Shown in pieces: positions 1 to 10,142 of a stretch of 34,882 nt of DNA; the stretch's first letter is position 1, and each line of letters opens with the position of its first letter. The notes beneath the pieces are model-generated. The model was given only the letters and a program-made list of their open reading frames with translations. It was not told the origin of the DNA and did not search any database. This DNA is from Spirochaetaceae bacterium (GTDB lineage: Bacteria; Spirochaetota; Spirochaetia; SZUA-6; Bin103). The stretch is from the NCBI GenBank assembly GCA_028820215.1, contig JAPPKD010000340.1, forward strand, positions 17,387-52,268. Direction: 5' to 3'. The translations under genes were made by a program, and so were the position numbers.

Positions 1-118
1 CCGGCCCGCCCCCCCGCGGGGCGGGGCGCCCCCCCCCCCGCGGGCCCCCCCCCCCCCCCTCCGCCCCGGGGGGGGGGGGGGGGCGGGGGCGGCGGGCCCC
101 CGCCCCCCCGCCCCCAAA
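1..118. other. G/C homopolymer low-complexity edge
   Basis: These bases are almost entirely G and C arranged in long homopolymer runs, including a C15 run at about 45-59 and a G16 run at about 68-83. There is no coding signal and no resemblance to the rest of the window, which is GC-rich but of normal complexity. The most likely explanation is a contig-end or read-error artefact rather than biological sequence. Confidence 0.7.
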
Positions 119-143
119 CACCGGAGCGAAAGGCGGGGCTGGG

Positions 144-176
144 CCAATAGCCGGCGCCGAAGGCGCCGACTATTGG
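144..176. terminator. Strong hairpin downstream of the oxidoreductase gene
   Basis: Seven-base arms CCAATAG/CTATTGG enclose, after one mismatch, a second perfect 7 bp stem CGGCGCC/GGCGCCG with a GAA loop. It lies just past the TAG stop of the minus-strand oxidoreductase gene. No T tract follows on either strand, so it may be a terminator-like or RNA 3'-end stabilising hairpin rather than a classic intrinsic terminator. The right arm is part of an 11 bp tandem repeat (170-191). Confidence 0.45.
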
Positions 177-200
177 GGCGCTATTGGGGCGATTGGGGCA
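170..200. repeat. 11 bp tandem duplication over the stop codon
   Basis: CTATTGGGGCG occurs at 170-180 and again at 181-191, followed by a partial third copy ATTGGGGC. The second copy supplies the TAG stop of the minus-strand oxidoreductase and the first supplies the right arm of the adjacent hairpin. This looks like replication slippage. Confidence 0.7.
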
Positions 201-1488
201 AGCTAACGAGGTCCTCGACGCGCACGACCCTGCCGGTGCGCATCGACACATTGCCGGCGATGCCGGTCAGGATCGCGTTGGCGCCGTCCACGTGCGACGC
301 CGCGCGCGACAGCGGATCGTCCGCCTGCTCGCCGAACAGGTCGTGCAGCATGCGTGGATCGGCGCCGCCGTGGGCGCCGGGCGCGTCCTCCAGATCGATT
401 TCGCGGGCGTCTCCGAACATCGGCAGCACGCGCAGCCGCCGGCTCGCCGCGGCCGCTTCGTGGGCCTGGTCGCCGCCGGCGGATACATAGGAAGTCTCCA
501 CCTGGTGTGCCTCGATCCGGCCGCCGGTGCCGGTCACAGAGAGCCGGAATCCCTCCCATGGCGCGTAGGCGGTCAGCGAATAGGTCAGTATCGCCCCGCT
601 GCGCATCCGCACCAGCAGCCCCAGCGTGTCCTCAATGCTGATGCCGTCACCGAACACGCTCTGGTCGCGCAGGTAGCCGTCCTCATGCTCGGCCTGCAGG
701 TACATCTCGCGCAGCGCATCGTTCCCGGCCAGGTCCAGGGCGAAGGGATCGTCCACGGCGGCGTCGCTGCCATGCGCACGGGCGTAGAAGCGCGTCTCTC
801 CCCGCTCCTCCGCGTTGGCGCGGCCGTAGAACGCCAGGTCACCACACGCCGACACCGTCTCCGGCGCGCTCGCCAGCCAGAAGTTGACCAGGTCGAAGTG
901 GTGCGATGCCAGGTGCACGAGCAACCCGCCGCTGTTGCGCTTGTCGCGGTGCCAGCGACGGAAGTAGTCGGCACCGTGCCGGGTGTCGAGCAGCCACTCG
1001 AAGTGCACGGAGGTGACTCTGCCCACGGTCCCGTCGGCGACGGTCCTGCGCACCGCGGTGGCAAGCGGCGAGTAGCGGTAGTTGTAGGCGACCCGCAGCG
1101 AACGTCCGGATCGTCTGACCGCGTCCAGGATGGCCTGCAGCCGGTGCTGGTCGATGGTCAGCGGCTTTTCGCTGATGACGTCGCAACCGCGGTCGAGCGC
1201 GCCGATGATGTAGCGGTGATGGGTGCGGTCGATCGTGCTGACGATCACCGTGTCGGGACGCTGCTCGGCGAGCATCGCCTCGAAGCGGTCCGGCCCGTAC
1301 AACGCCGCCTCGCCGCCTCCGGCCTGGCGCCTCATCACCCGGTTGGCGTACTGCATCCGGGTGCGGTTGAGATCACAGAGCGCCACCACTTGCGCTCGAT
1401 CGGCGAAGTCACGCGCCAGCGCTTCGTAGAAGAAGCGGCCCCGCCCGCCAGCCCCGACCAGGGCATATCGCCGCTTCGGGTCGTCCAT
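181..1488 (-). CDS. Gfo/Idh/MocA family NAD(P)-dependent oxidoreductase
   Basis: The 435-residue product has an N-terminal Rossmann fold with a nucleotide-binding glycine motif (VGAGGRGR, about residues 12-19) and an acidic residue in CDLN at the end of strand 2. Around residue 107 is the family signature SEKPLT, whose lysine is the conserved catalytic residue of Gfo/Idh/MocA enzymes. The C-terminal half fits the alpha/beta substrate domain, with HLASHHFDLVNFW supplying the usual histidine and aspartate. Members oxidise or reduce sugars, inositols and related polyols in the cytoplasm; the substrate cannot be told here. The start is an ATG only 22 bases from the divergent GTG start of the lipM-like gene, so the two must share a very compact promoter region. 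No sugar transporter or other catabolic gene is adjacent. Family assignment is firm; substrate unknown. Confidence 0.92.
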   Translation of the reverse strand: MDDPKRRYALVGAGGRGRFFYEALARDFADRAQVVALCDLNRTRMQYANRVMRRQAGGGEAALYGPDRFEAMLAEQRPDTVIVSTIDRTHHRYIIGALDRGCDVISEKPLTIDQHRLQAILDAVRRSGRSLRVAYNYRYSPLATAVRRTVADGTVGRVTSVHFEWLLDTRHGADYFRRWHRDKRNSGGLLVHLASHHFDLVNFWLASAPETVSACGDLAFYGRANAEERGETRFYARAHGSDAAVDDPFALDLAGNDALREMYLQAEHEDGYLRDQSVFGDGISIEDTLGLLVRMRSGAILTYSLTAYAPWEGFRLSVTGTGGRIEAHQVETSYVSAGGDQAHEAAAASRRLRVLPMFGDAREIDLEDAPGAHGGADPRMLHDLFGEQADDPLSRAASHVDGANAILTGIAGNVSMRTGRVVRVEDLVSLPQSPQ

Positions 1489-1510
1489 AGGCGGTGTACT
1501 GTAGCAGGGC

Positions 1511-2305
1511 GTGGACGTACTCGACGGCGGTCCGGTCCGCCTGATCTGTCATGAACCCGGGGACGGTCCCTGGAACATGGCCGTCGACGAAGTGCTGTCC
1601 GCCTCCGCCGCCGCACCCGGCGGGCGGCCAACGATCCGGCTGTACGGATTCCGCCCACCCACCCTGTCGATCGGGCGCTTTCAGCCGGTCTCCGATGTGC
1701 TCCGGGAGCGGCTTCGGGAGGAGGATGTCGGCCTGGTCCGTCGGCCCACCGGTGGGCGCGCCGTCCTGCATGCCGCGGAGGTGACGTACGCGGTGGCGCT
1801 CGGCACGGCCCACCTGCGCCCGTTCGGCAAACGTACCGTGTACCGGTTCGTCGGCGATCTGTTGCTCGCCGCCCTGACCGAGCTCGGAGTTGCCTGCCGG
1901 CGCAACCCGGCGCAGATCGGCGAAACGGCCGATCCCGACTGCTTCGGCGCGGTGGGCGAATACGAGGTGGTAGGCCGGTTCGGCAAGCTGGTGGGCAGCG
2001 CGCAGATGGTCACCCGTCACGGGGTGCTCCAGCACGGCTCCATCCCGCTTGACGACACCTTCCGGCGGGTTGCGCGCTACCTGACGGCCGCGCCCGCTGC
2101 GGGCTCGGCCGCCGCGTCCTGGCTTGCGAAGGAGACCGGTCGCCCCGCCGACTTCGCGGAGGTGGTGGACCGGCTTGGGCGGAGCCTTGCGGCTGTGCTG
2201 GCGCCGGTGGAAGCGTCGCGCCTGGACGCCGCGGAGACCGAGCGCGCAACGGCTCTGCTGACGAAGTTCTCCGGGCCGTCCTGGACGCTGTCGGGCGTTG
2301 CGTGA
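1511..2305 (+). CDS. LipM-like octanoyl/lipoyl protein transferase
   Basis: This 264-residue protein belongs to the biotin/lipoate protein ligase (BPL_LplA_LipB) family. Visible motifs are RRPTGGRAVLH at about 77-87, a cysteine in DPDCFGAVGEYE (Cys144) and KLVGSAQ (Lys159) followed by LQHGSI. A cysteine in this position, then lysine before GSAQ, is typical of LipM/LipL acyltransferases, which move octanoyl or lipoyl groups through a cysteine thioester; ATP-using LplA ligases lack it. I therefore favour cytoplasmic octanoyl transfer to GcvH or E2 domains, but a lipoate ligase cannot be excluded. No lipA, gcvH or 2-oxoacid dehydrogenase gene is nearby. The start is GTG, and the 3' end overlaps the next gene by four bases (GTGA), implying translational coupling to the GH3 gene. 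Confidence 0.85.
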   Translation: MDVLDGGPVRLICHEPGDGPWNMAVDEVLSASAAAPGGRPTIRLYGFRPPTLSIGRFQPVSDVLRERLREEDVGLVRRPTGGRAVLHAAEVTYAVALGTAHLRPFGKRTVYRFVGDLLLAALTELGVACRRNPAQIGETADPDCFGAVGEYEVVGRFGKLVGSAQMVTRHGVLQHGSIPLDDTFRRVARYLTAAPAAGSAAASWLAKETGRPADFAEVVDRLGRSLAAVLAPVEASRLDAAETERATALLTKFSGPSWTLSGVA

Positions 2306-4041
2306 CGGCGCCACGCACGCCGATCGTCCTCGGGGCGCTGCTCACGGTTGCGCTCTCCCTCTGCGCGGCGCCGCCCGACCCCGCGGTCGTCTGCCGGCCG
2401 GAGGAGTCGCCGCCGTGCGTGGGATCCGCCGGGTTCTGGCGGGACGCTCCGGTCGATGAGCAGGTCGCCTACCTGATCGAAACGATGAGCGACTCGGAGC
2501 TGCTCGGCCAGATCCTGGCGCTCGGCTACCGGGGAACGGGTTTCCCGGACGAGCTGCGCACGTGGATCGAGCGGCGCCACCTCGGCAGCGTGAAGATCTT
2601 CAGCCGCAACGTGGACGGGCTGGCGGAGCTGGCGGCCGGCGTCGGCGCGATGCAGGAAGCGGCGCGATCCACCCGTCTGCAGGTGCCCCTGCTCGTCATC
2701 ACCGACCAGGAGGGCGGCTGGGTCCGCCATGTCAAGGACGCCACGTCGCAGACGCCGGGCAACCTCGCGCTTGGCGCCGGCGGGCTTCCCGACGACGCGT
2801 ATCGAACGGGCCGGTTCATCGGCCTGGAGTTGCGCGCGCTCGGCATCAACATGAACCTGGCGCCGACCGTCGACGTGTATGCCGACGCCGGTGCCGCGGT
2901 CATCGGCCCGCGCGCGTTCGCCGCGGACCCGGTGCAGACCGGGCTGCTGGCGGTCGCGTTCTATCGCGGGCTGGCCTCGGCCGGCGTGATCGCCACCGCC
3001 AAGCACTACCCCGGGCACGGAGGCGCGGCCGGCGACTCGCACGGAGTCTTCCCGAGCTCGGACGCAGACCTCGCAACCCTCTGGGACCGCGACCTGGTGC
3101 CGTACCGCCTGCTGTTCCGCGAAGGCATGCAGGCGGTCATGAACGCCCACGTCGGCTATCCCCGCATCACCGATCCGGATTTGCCGGCCTCCCTGTCCCC
3201 GTTCTTCCTGCGTGAGCTGCTGCGCGACCGGCTCGGCTTCGACGGCCTGGTGATCAGCGATGACCTCGAGATGCGCGGCGCTCTCAACACCACCTTCGAC
3301 ACGCCGACGGCCGCCGAGCAGGCAATGCTGGCGGGCAACGACCTGCTCCTGGTCTCCCACACCCCGGAGCTGCAGGAGCGGACCTGGCAGGTACTGCGTC
3401 AAGGAATGGACGATCCGGCGTTCCGCGCGCGCGTACGGGAGGCCGCGGCACGCGTGCTGGCGGTGAAGCTGCGCGCACTCCGTTCGCCCGGCGCCGTACC
3501 GCTGTTCCCGGCCGGCGACGCGGAGTCCGCCGTACCGGCGCCCGGAGCCGCCGAGTTCTTCCTGGACAGCGCGGCACGAAGCGTCACGACGATCCGCGGC
3601 GCGCACATCCCGTTCCGGCCGGACCCGGCCCGGCGGCTGTTGCTGATCGGCCAGAGCGACGAGTTCCTCCAGGAGGGCCTGCTGCGTTTCCCGCAGGCCG
3701 ACACGCACCGGTTCCCGTACAGCCCGTTCTATTCCTCGCGCCCGAGCGACCGCGTGGCAGTGCGCAACCTCGTCGGCGACTACGACGCGATCATCTTCCT
3801 GCTGATGAACTACAACAGCGGCGAGGTGCTGGCCGAGCTGTCGCCGTTTGCGGACCGCGTCCTGGTGGTGTCGGCGCTCACGCCGGTCTACCTGGCCGAC
3901 CTGCCGTGGGTACGGACGGCGGTGGCGGTATACGGCGCGAGCCGCGACTCCTACCGCGCGGGACTCGCCGTCCTGGCCGGCGACTACCCCGCGGAGGGCC
4001 GGCTCCCCATCGACTTCGGACTGGCGGACGGGTCGCCGTGA
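2302..4041 (+). CDS. Glycoside hydrolase family 3, NagZ-like, exported
   Basis: The 579-residue product has a family 3 catalytic domain with the NagZ signature KHYPGHG (from residue 234) followed by GDSH, whose Asp245/His247 pair matches the Asp-His catalytic dyad of beta-N-acetylglucosaminidases, and SDDLEM (about 319-324) carrying the aspartate nucleophile. NagZ enzymes cleave GlcNAc from muropeptides. A second C-terminal domain makes it longer than the ~340-residue single-domain enterobacterial NagZ, closer to the two-domain Gram-positive type. The N terminus is a hydrophobic export signal ending LSLC (Cys21). That is not a canonical lipobox but would be tolerated under the relaxed spirochaetal rule, so it may be a lipoprotein. 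It starts at GTG inside the previous stop and ends in an ATGA overlap with the next gene. Family is firm; muropeptide specificity is inferred from motifs. Confidence 0.9.
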   Translation: MTAPRTPIVLGALLTVALSLCAAPPDPAVVCRPEESPPCVGSAGFWRDAPVDEQVAYLIETMSDSELLGQILALGYRGTGFPDELRTWIERRHLGSVKIFSRNVDGLAELAAGVGAMQEAARSTRLQVPLLVITDQEGGWVRHVKDATSQTPGNLALGAGGLPDDAYRTGRFIGLELRALGINMNLAPTVDVYADAGAAVIGPRAFAADPVQTGLLAVAFYRGLASAGVIATAKHYPGHGGAAGDSHGVFPSSDADLATLWDRDLVPYRLLFREGMQAVMNAHVGYPRITDPDLPASLSPFFLRELLRDRLGFDGLVISDDLEMRGALNTTFDTPTAAEQAMLAGNDLLLVSHTPELQERTWQVLRQGMDDPAFRARVREAAARVLAVKLRALRSPGAVPLFPAGDAESAVPAPGAAEFFLDSAARSVTTIRGAHIPFRPDPARRLLLIGQSDEFLQEGLLRFPQADTHRFPYSPFYSSRPSDRVAVRNLVGDYDAIIFLLMNYNSGEVLAELSPFADRVLVVSALTPVYLADLPWVRTAVAVYGASRDSYRAGLAVLAGDYPAEGRLPIDFGLADGSP

Positions 4042-4937
4042 TGCGGTACCACACGGGCTGGTTCGAGGCCGGCCCCCGCCACCGCCGCGCGGTGCTCGAG
4101 CGTCTTCTCGACCGCGAGTGGGCGTACGTGCCGCTCACCGCCTGCCTGCGCGAGTCCGCGTCACCCCTGCGGGGCAGGCCGTACAACCTGTACGCGACGC
4201 GCCGGGACGGAGCGATCGCAGACGTCGTGCTGCGCGCCCGCGACGGACTGCTGCTGGCGGCATTCGAGTACGAGCAGGATTCGCCGCGCGCGGACGGCAT
4301 CCGCCCGTGGAACGAGCGGAACATCCGTGCGCTGCGCGGCAGGATCCACGCCTCCGGCACGCTGCACTCGTGCATGGGGATAACTGCCGACGTGCTTCGC
4401 GCGGAACGGCTGCTGGGGCTGCATCCCCGCGTGCGCGTGGACCACGTGCTCATGACTCTGGATCGCGGAGCGGCGGGCACGCTGCCGGCCGGGCGCACCG
4501 GCGGCGACGGTCTCGACCTGAGACGCGCGACGGTCCGCGACACCGAGCGCCTGTTGGCACTGCGGGAAGCATACGAGCTGGAGGAGGTCGTCCTCGATCC
4601 CGCACGGTTCAATCGCGACGACTGCCGCAGGCGGCTGCGCCGGGCGCTGCGCGGCGAACTGGTCTACGTGGCGGAGCACCGCGGACGTCCGGTCGCCACC
4701 GCCGCCACCAACACGCGGGGCTTCCAGGTGGACCAGATCGGCGGTGTCTTCACCATCCCGGACTGCCGCCGCACCGGCCTGGGCGCGGCCGTGATGCTCG
4801 CGTTGCTGCGCGACATCTTCCACCACAAGAAGCAGGCGTGCCTGTTCGTCAAGACCGGCAACGTGGCCGCGCTGCGCCTGTACGAGCGGCTCGGTTTCTC
4901 GGCGCGCGGCGGCTATCGCATCAGTTACTACCGCTGA
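4041..4937 (+). CDS. GNAT family N-acetyltransferase
   Basis: The 298-residue protein has an N-terminal ~150-residue region I do not recognise and a C-terminal GNAT domain (about 155-298). The acetyl-CoA pyrophosphate-binding motif is RRTGLGAA, followed by NVAALRLYERLGF, the standard motif B that closes the cofactor pocket. GNAT enzymes transfer acetyl groups from acetyl-CoA to amines; the substrate is unknown. Two-part proteins of this kind are sometimes annotated as DUF4081-like acetyltransferases, which I cannot confirm. The start chosen is the ATG overlapping the GH3 stop (ATGA), consistent with coupling in this operon. The 3' end overlaps the convergent mrfB gene by 10 bases, leaving no room for a conventional terminator between them. 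Confidence 0.85.
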   Translation: MRYHTGWFEAGPRHRRAVLERLLDREWAYVPLTACLRESASPLRGRPYNLYATRRDGAIADVVLRARDGLLLAAFEYEQDSPRADGIRPWNERNIRALRGRIHASGTLHSCMGITADVLRAERLLGLHPRVRVDHVLMTLDRGAAGTLPAGRTGGDGLDLRRATVRDTERLLALREAYELEEVVLDPARFNRDDCRRRLRRALRGELVYVAEHRGRPVATAATNTRGFQVDQIGGVFTIPDCRRTGLGAAVMLALLRDIFHHKKQACLFVKTGNVAALRLYERLGFSARGGYRISYYR

Positions 4938-6087
4938 GACGCGCGCTTGCGGCGCAGGCGGGCCACCCGGCGCAGCATGTCGTCGTGGAGCCCGCTCGCC
5001 CCGTTCCTGACGCCGCCGAAGAACGGCCGCACGCAGTCGAGCGCGGCGTCGTAGTCCTTCGCGCGGTGTTCGTAGTACTTGGCCAGCTCGACTGCCGCCC
5101 CGTGGTCGCGGTGCCGCTCGGCCATGTCCCGCCACAGCTCGACAGCCTCGGTCCAGGCACCGGCGCGCTTCAACTCCCCGCCCAGAGCGGTGCCGCAGGG
5201 AAGCTGCCCGTCCACGTATCCGCGGCGCAGATGGTCAAGTCCGCACGGATCTCCCAGGGCCAGCAGCAGGTGGCCGACGCCGCGCGGGTCCACCCGAACC
5301 GTGTCGTCCCCGGCCAGCGCCTGATCGATCGTCGCCAGAAGCTGCGCGAGGGTAACGACATCGCTGTGGTTGTGCTCGAACACGACCGGCAGCCGTCCCA
5401 GCTCGCCGGTTCTGAGGAACTCGAAGTAGATGTCGGGCACCTCGAACCCGTCGATATCCTCTCCCCGGTCGATGCCCAGGATCTCCTCCTCCAGGGTCTT
5501 GAGCCGGCAATCGACGGTGATAGACGCCCACAGGCGGCGCGACGGGTAGAGCAGGTCCAGGTGCTCCGGCATGTTCAGGCTGCGCCCGTCCATCAGGAAC
5601 CTCGTCGTCAAGATGGTCTTGTCGAACGCCTTGCCGTTGAACGACACGAACAGCCGGTGCTCGGCCAACAGGCGTTCGATGTGTTCCAGGAACGCGGTCT
5701 CCCCTGGAAAGTCCTCCAGGAACACCTGCTCCACCACCATTCGGTCGCCCCGCACCGTGGCGATCCCGAACAGGAAGATGACCGCCCCGGCGCCGGCCAG
5801 CCCCGTGGTCTCCGTATCGAAGAAGGCGCAGCGCTCGATCGGCACCGACTCCGGCAGTAACCGAGGTCTGTCCGTGAGCGGCGAGGGGACGATCGCCACG
5901 CGGCGATGCACGTACGGCGCCAGCCGCTGCCAGTCGGCGCCCAGGCGTTCGGAGAGGCAGCGGCCGTCGTGGTCGTCGGGCGCGAAGGGCGGGAGCTCTT
6001 CGCCGCCCGCGCGCAAGTAGTCCAGCCGCCGGCGGATCGAGTCGCGCAGCGATCCGGCAGGTGATCCCGTGGTCATCGATCCCGCGG

Positions 6088-6091
<4 letters not shown>
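4928..6091 (-). CDS. mrfB: MrfB/YprB-like DEDDh exonuclease with TPR tail
   Basis: This 387-residue protein carries a ribonuclease H-like exonuclease domain of the YprB type. FDTETTG (Asp92, Glu94), FNGKAFDKTI (Asp157) and HNHSD (His240, Asp244) supply the DEDDh metal-binding and catalytic residues. The C-terminal ~100 residues (AWTEAVELW, ELAKYYEHRAKDY) look like TPR helices, as in Bacillus MrfB. In B. subtilis, MrfA helicase and MrfB exonuclease act together in UvrA-independent repair of mitomycin C damage; the same role here is inferred from family and gene order. I chose the GTG at 6091 because it overlaps the mrfA stop (GTGA) and has GGAG seven bases upstream; an ATG at 6076 is the alternative. 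The gene is convergent with, and overlaps, the GNAT gene. Confidence 0.88.
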
Positions 6092-8499
<2,408 letters not shown>

Positions 8500-8630
8500 T
8501 GCCCCCAGAATCTCCCCTCCCCCTACAGACGTTACCCTATCGATGACACCATGGCAAAGGCACCGCGGCCGCAACGATACCAACCCACATCGGTTTGTCC
8601 GGGAGCGGACTGGTTTCGTACCTTCGGCCG

Positions 8631-8924
8631 GTGATCCGGTCGTTCGCTGACCAGGCGACGGAGGATGTCTTCGATGGATCGGCGACACGGCGCGCTCGCG
8701 CCAGACTGCCGGCCGAGGTATGGCCGGTGGCTCGGCGAAAGCTCACCCAGATCAACCGAGTAGGCGATCTTCGCGAGCTCGCCGTGCCGCCCGGCAATCG
8801 CCTCGAGCGGTTGCGGGGCGACCGTACCGGTCACTACAGTATCCGGATCAACGATCAGTACCGCATCTGCTTTTCGTGGGGGCAAGGCTATGCCGACAAC
8901 GTCGCAATCGAAGACTACCACTGA
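8631..8924 (+). CDS. higB: HigB/RelE family toxin
   Basis: The 97-residue protein matches the HigB branch of the RelE/ParE superfamily along its whole length. It starts IRSFAD, has KLTQINRVGDLRELAVPPGN in the middle, then LRGDRTGHYSIRINDQYRICF and ends in a VAIEDYH-type C terminus, the usual order of conserved blocks. HigB toxins are ribosome-dependent mRNA endonucleases held inactive by HigA. The GTG at 8631 gives the expected family length and N terminus, although an in-frame upstream start exists at 8595. Toxin-first gene order followed by an overlapping antitoxin is characteristic of higBA. The pair is divergent from mrfA and forms the left edge of the accessory segment. Function is a confident family inference. 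Confidence 0.92.
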   Translation: MIRSFADQATEDVFDGSATRRARARLPAEVWPVARRKLTQINRVGDLRELAVPPGNRLERLRGDRTGHYSIRINDQYRICFSWGQGYADNVAIEDYH

Positions 8925-9273
8925 CTTGGCGGCGGGGAGAGGCGCAGGGCCACGAACAGGCGGACGGCGTTTGCCTCGGTTTCTGCCTCCCACCCATCCG
9001 GGAGAGATGCTGCTTGAAGAGTTCCTGAAACCTCTCGGGATGTCGCAATCTGCGTTTGCCCGACGCATCGACGTCTCGTATGCACGGCTCAACGGCATCG
9101 TTCGATGCAAGCGCGGAGTCACTCCGGATACGGCACTTCGTCTGGCACGGGTCACCGGCATGAGCGCCGACTTCTGGCTCGGCTTGCAGCAGGACTGGGA
9201 TCTGTGGCACGCGACGACACCCGAACGTGCGGCAGCGATCGAGTCTCTGGAACCGTTGCCGCAACCGGCGTAG
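8890..9273 (+). CDS. higA: HigA family antitoxin, XRE-type HTH
   Basis: The 127-residue protein has the HigA signature PPTHPGEMLLEEFLKPLGMSQ at about 33-53 and a helix-turn-helix (SAFARRIDVSYARLNGIVRCKRGV), followed by DTALRLARVTGMSADFWLGLQ, the typical HigA dimer region. HigA neutralises HigB and represses its own operon by binding palindromes at the promoter. The ATG at 8890 overlaps the toxin gene by 35 bases; its first ~30 residues are low in conservation, so a TTG further in, just before the PPTHPGE block, is a possible real start. The strong overlap supports translational coupling. Family assignment is firm. Confidence 0.92.
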   Translation: MPTTSQSKTTTDLAAGRGAGPRTGGRRLPRFLPPTHPGEMLLEEFLKPLGMSQSAFARRIDVSYARLNGIVRCKRGVTPDTALRLARVTGMSADFWLGLQQDWDLWHATTPERAAAIESLEPLPQPA

Positions 9274-9302
9274 GTGTAGCGCAAAGGCGTCAGGCGCCCC
9301 CC

Positions 9303-9772
9303 TTAGGACCACGCTTCGATCAGGGCGAGCGACTCCGTGATCGGAGGCAGGCGCTCCGGGTCGAGCCAATCACGCAGGACGAAGAAGCCCGCCACCACGC
9401 GCGACTCGATCTTCGCCGCTCCTGCGGCGTACTCGACCAGCAACTCGCCGTCACGGCGGTAGAAGCGGTGGGCGAGCGTCTCCGGGTCCAGCACCCAGTA
9501 CTCGATCACGCCGTGCTGCTCGTACTCGGCGAACTTCGGTCCGATGTCCCGATCGGCGGTACGCGGGCTCAGCACTTCCACGACCAGATCGGGCGGACCC
9601 TCGACGTGATTCTCCCGGATGAGGCGACGCCGTTCCGCACGGTAAAACGCCAAGTCAGGCTGAAAGGCGTTCCTGGAGCTCAGTCGGACCGCCACTTCCT
9701 CACGGAACAGCTCGCCGAGCTGGGTGCCGGTCGACGTACGTGCCGAGCAGGCGGTCGACGAAATTGAGCAGC
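9303..9772 (-). pseudogene. Truncated, frameshifted Uma2-type (DUF820) endonuclease
   Basis: The open part (9303-9695) encodes 130 residues of the PD-(D/E)XK fold of Uma2 proteins: NAFQPDLAFYR, PPDLVVEVLSP and KFAEYEQHGVIEYWVLDP give the aspartate, Glu-X-Val and lysine of the nuclease core. Upstream, up to 9772, the minus strand still reads RLLNFVDRLLGTYVDRH, then LGELFREEVAVRL, but the two stretches are in different frames: a single extra C near 9735 breaks the gene. Homology then stops exactly where a copy of the mfd 3' end begins (9773), so about 45-65 N-terminal residues are missing. Uma2 proteins are common, often multi-copy, and of poorly known function. A shortened protein from the internal GTG at 9695 could still be made, but it would lack part of the fold. 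Confidence 0.8.
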
Positions 9773-10142
9773 CGGCCGGAGGATCAGGCGAGGGCGTTCA
9801 GCTTCTCGCTGATGAACTCCGACTTCTCGCGCAGGTCGATGCCGCCGGTCTTCAGCAGCAGGCAGTTGGGGCGGTCCTTGTCCAGCATTACCGTGCCGCC
9901 GCTCTCGCCGATCAGCCGCACCACCCGCTCCGCCGAGACGTGGCCGATGCGGGCGAACTCGATCGTGACCACGCCCTTGCGCTCCTTCAGCGACGAGATG
10001 GCAAGCCGCCGGCACGCCACCCTGATCTCCGCGATCGATAGCAGGCTCAGCACCGCGTCCGGCGCCGGACCGAAGCGGTCTTCGATCTCGGCGTGGAGCC
10101 GCGCCAGCTCGGTCTCGTCGCCAACGGCGGCCCACCTTCTTG
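9773..10142 (-). pseudogene. mfd: Partial copy of the mfd 3' end
   Basis: This segment matches 13220-13588, the last ~118 codons of the intact mfd plus 11 bases past its stop, in the same orientation. By eye there are 16 substitutions and one inserted C (near 10131) in 370 bases, about 95% identity. Reading the codons, only two substitutions change the residue (Ser for Ala, Lys for Gln). The copy lacks everything upstream of the C-terminal domain, has no start, and joins an ABC permease remnant at 10143. It cannot encode a functional Mfd. Confidence 0.93.
9773..10142. repeat. Direct repeat, left copy (mfd 3' end)
   Basis: This is the left member of a 370 bp direct repeat; the right copy is 13220-13588, inside the intact mfd. 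The repeats enclose about 3.1 kb of remnants and one intact gene (10143-13219). Recombination between the two would remove that segment. Confidence 0.93.

Noticed and set aside
3848..5860. 670-codon plus-strand frame over three genes
   Set aside because: It runs antisense to mrfB and out of frame with the GH3 and GNAT genes, and is arginine/proline-rich noise.
8595..8624. higBA promoter (TTGTCC, 18-base spacer, TACCTT)
   Set aside because: The -10 would lie only a few bases from the GTG start at 8631, leaving almost no leader, and the match is poor.
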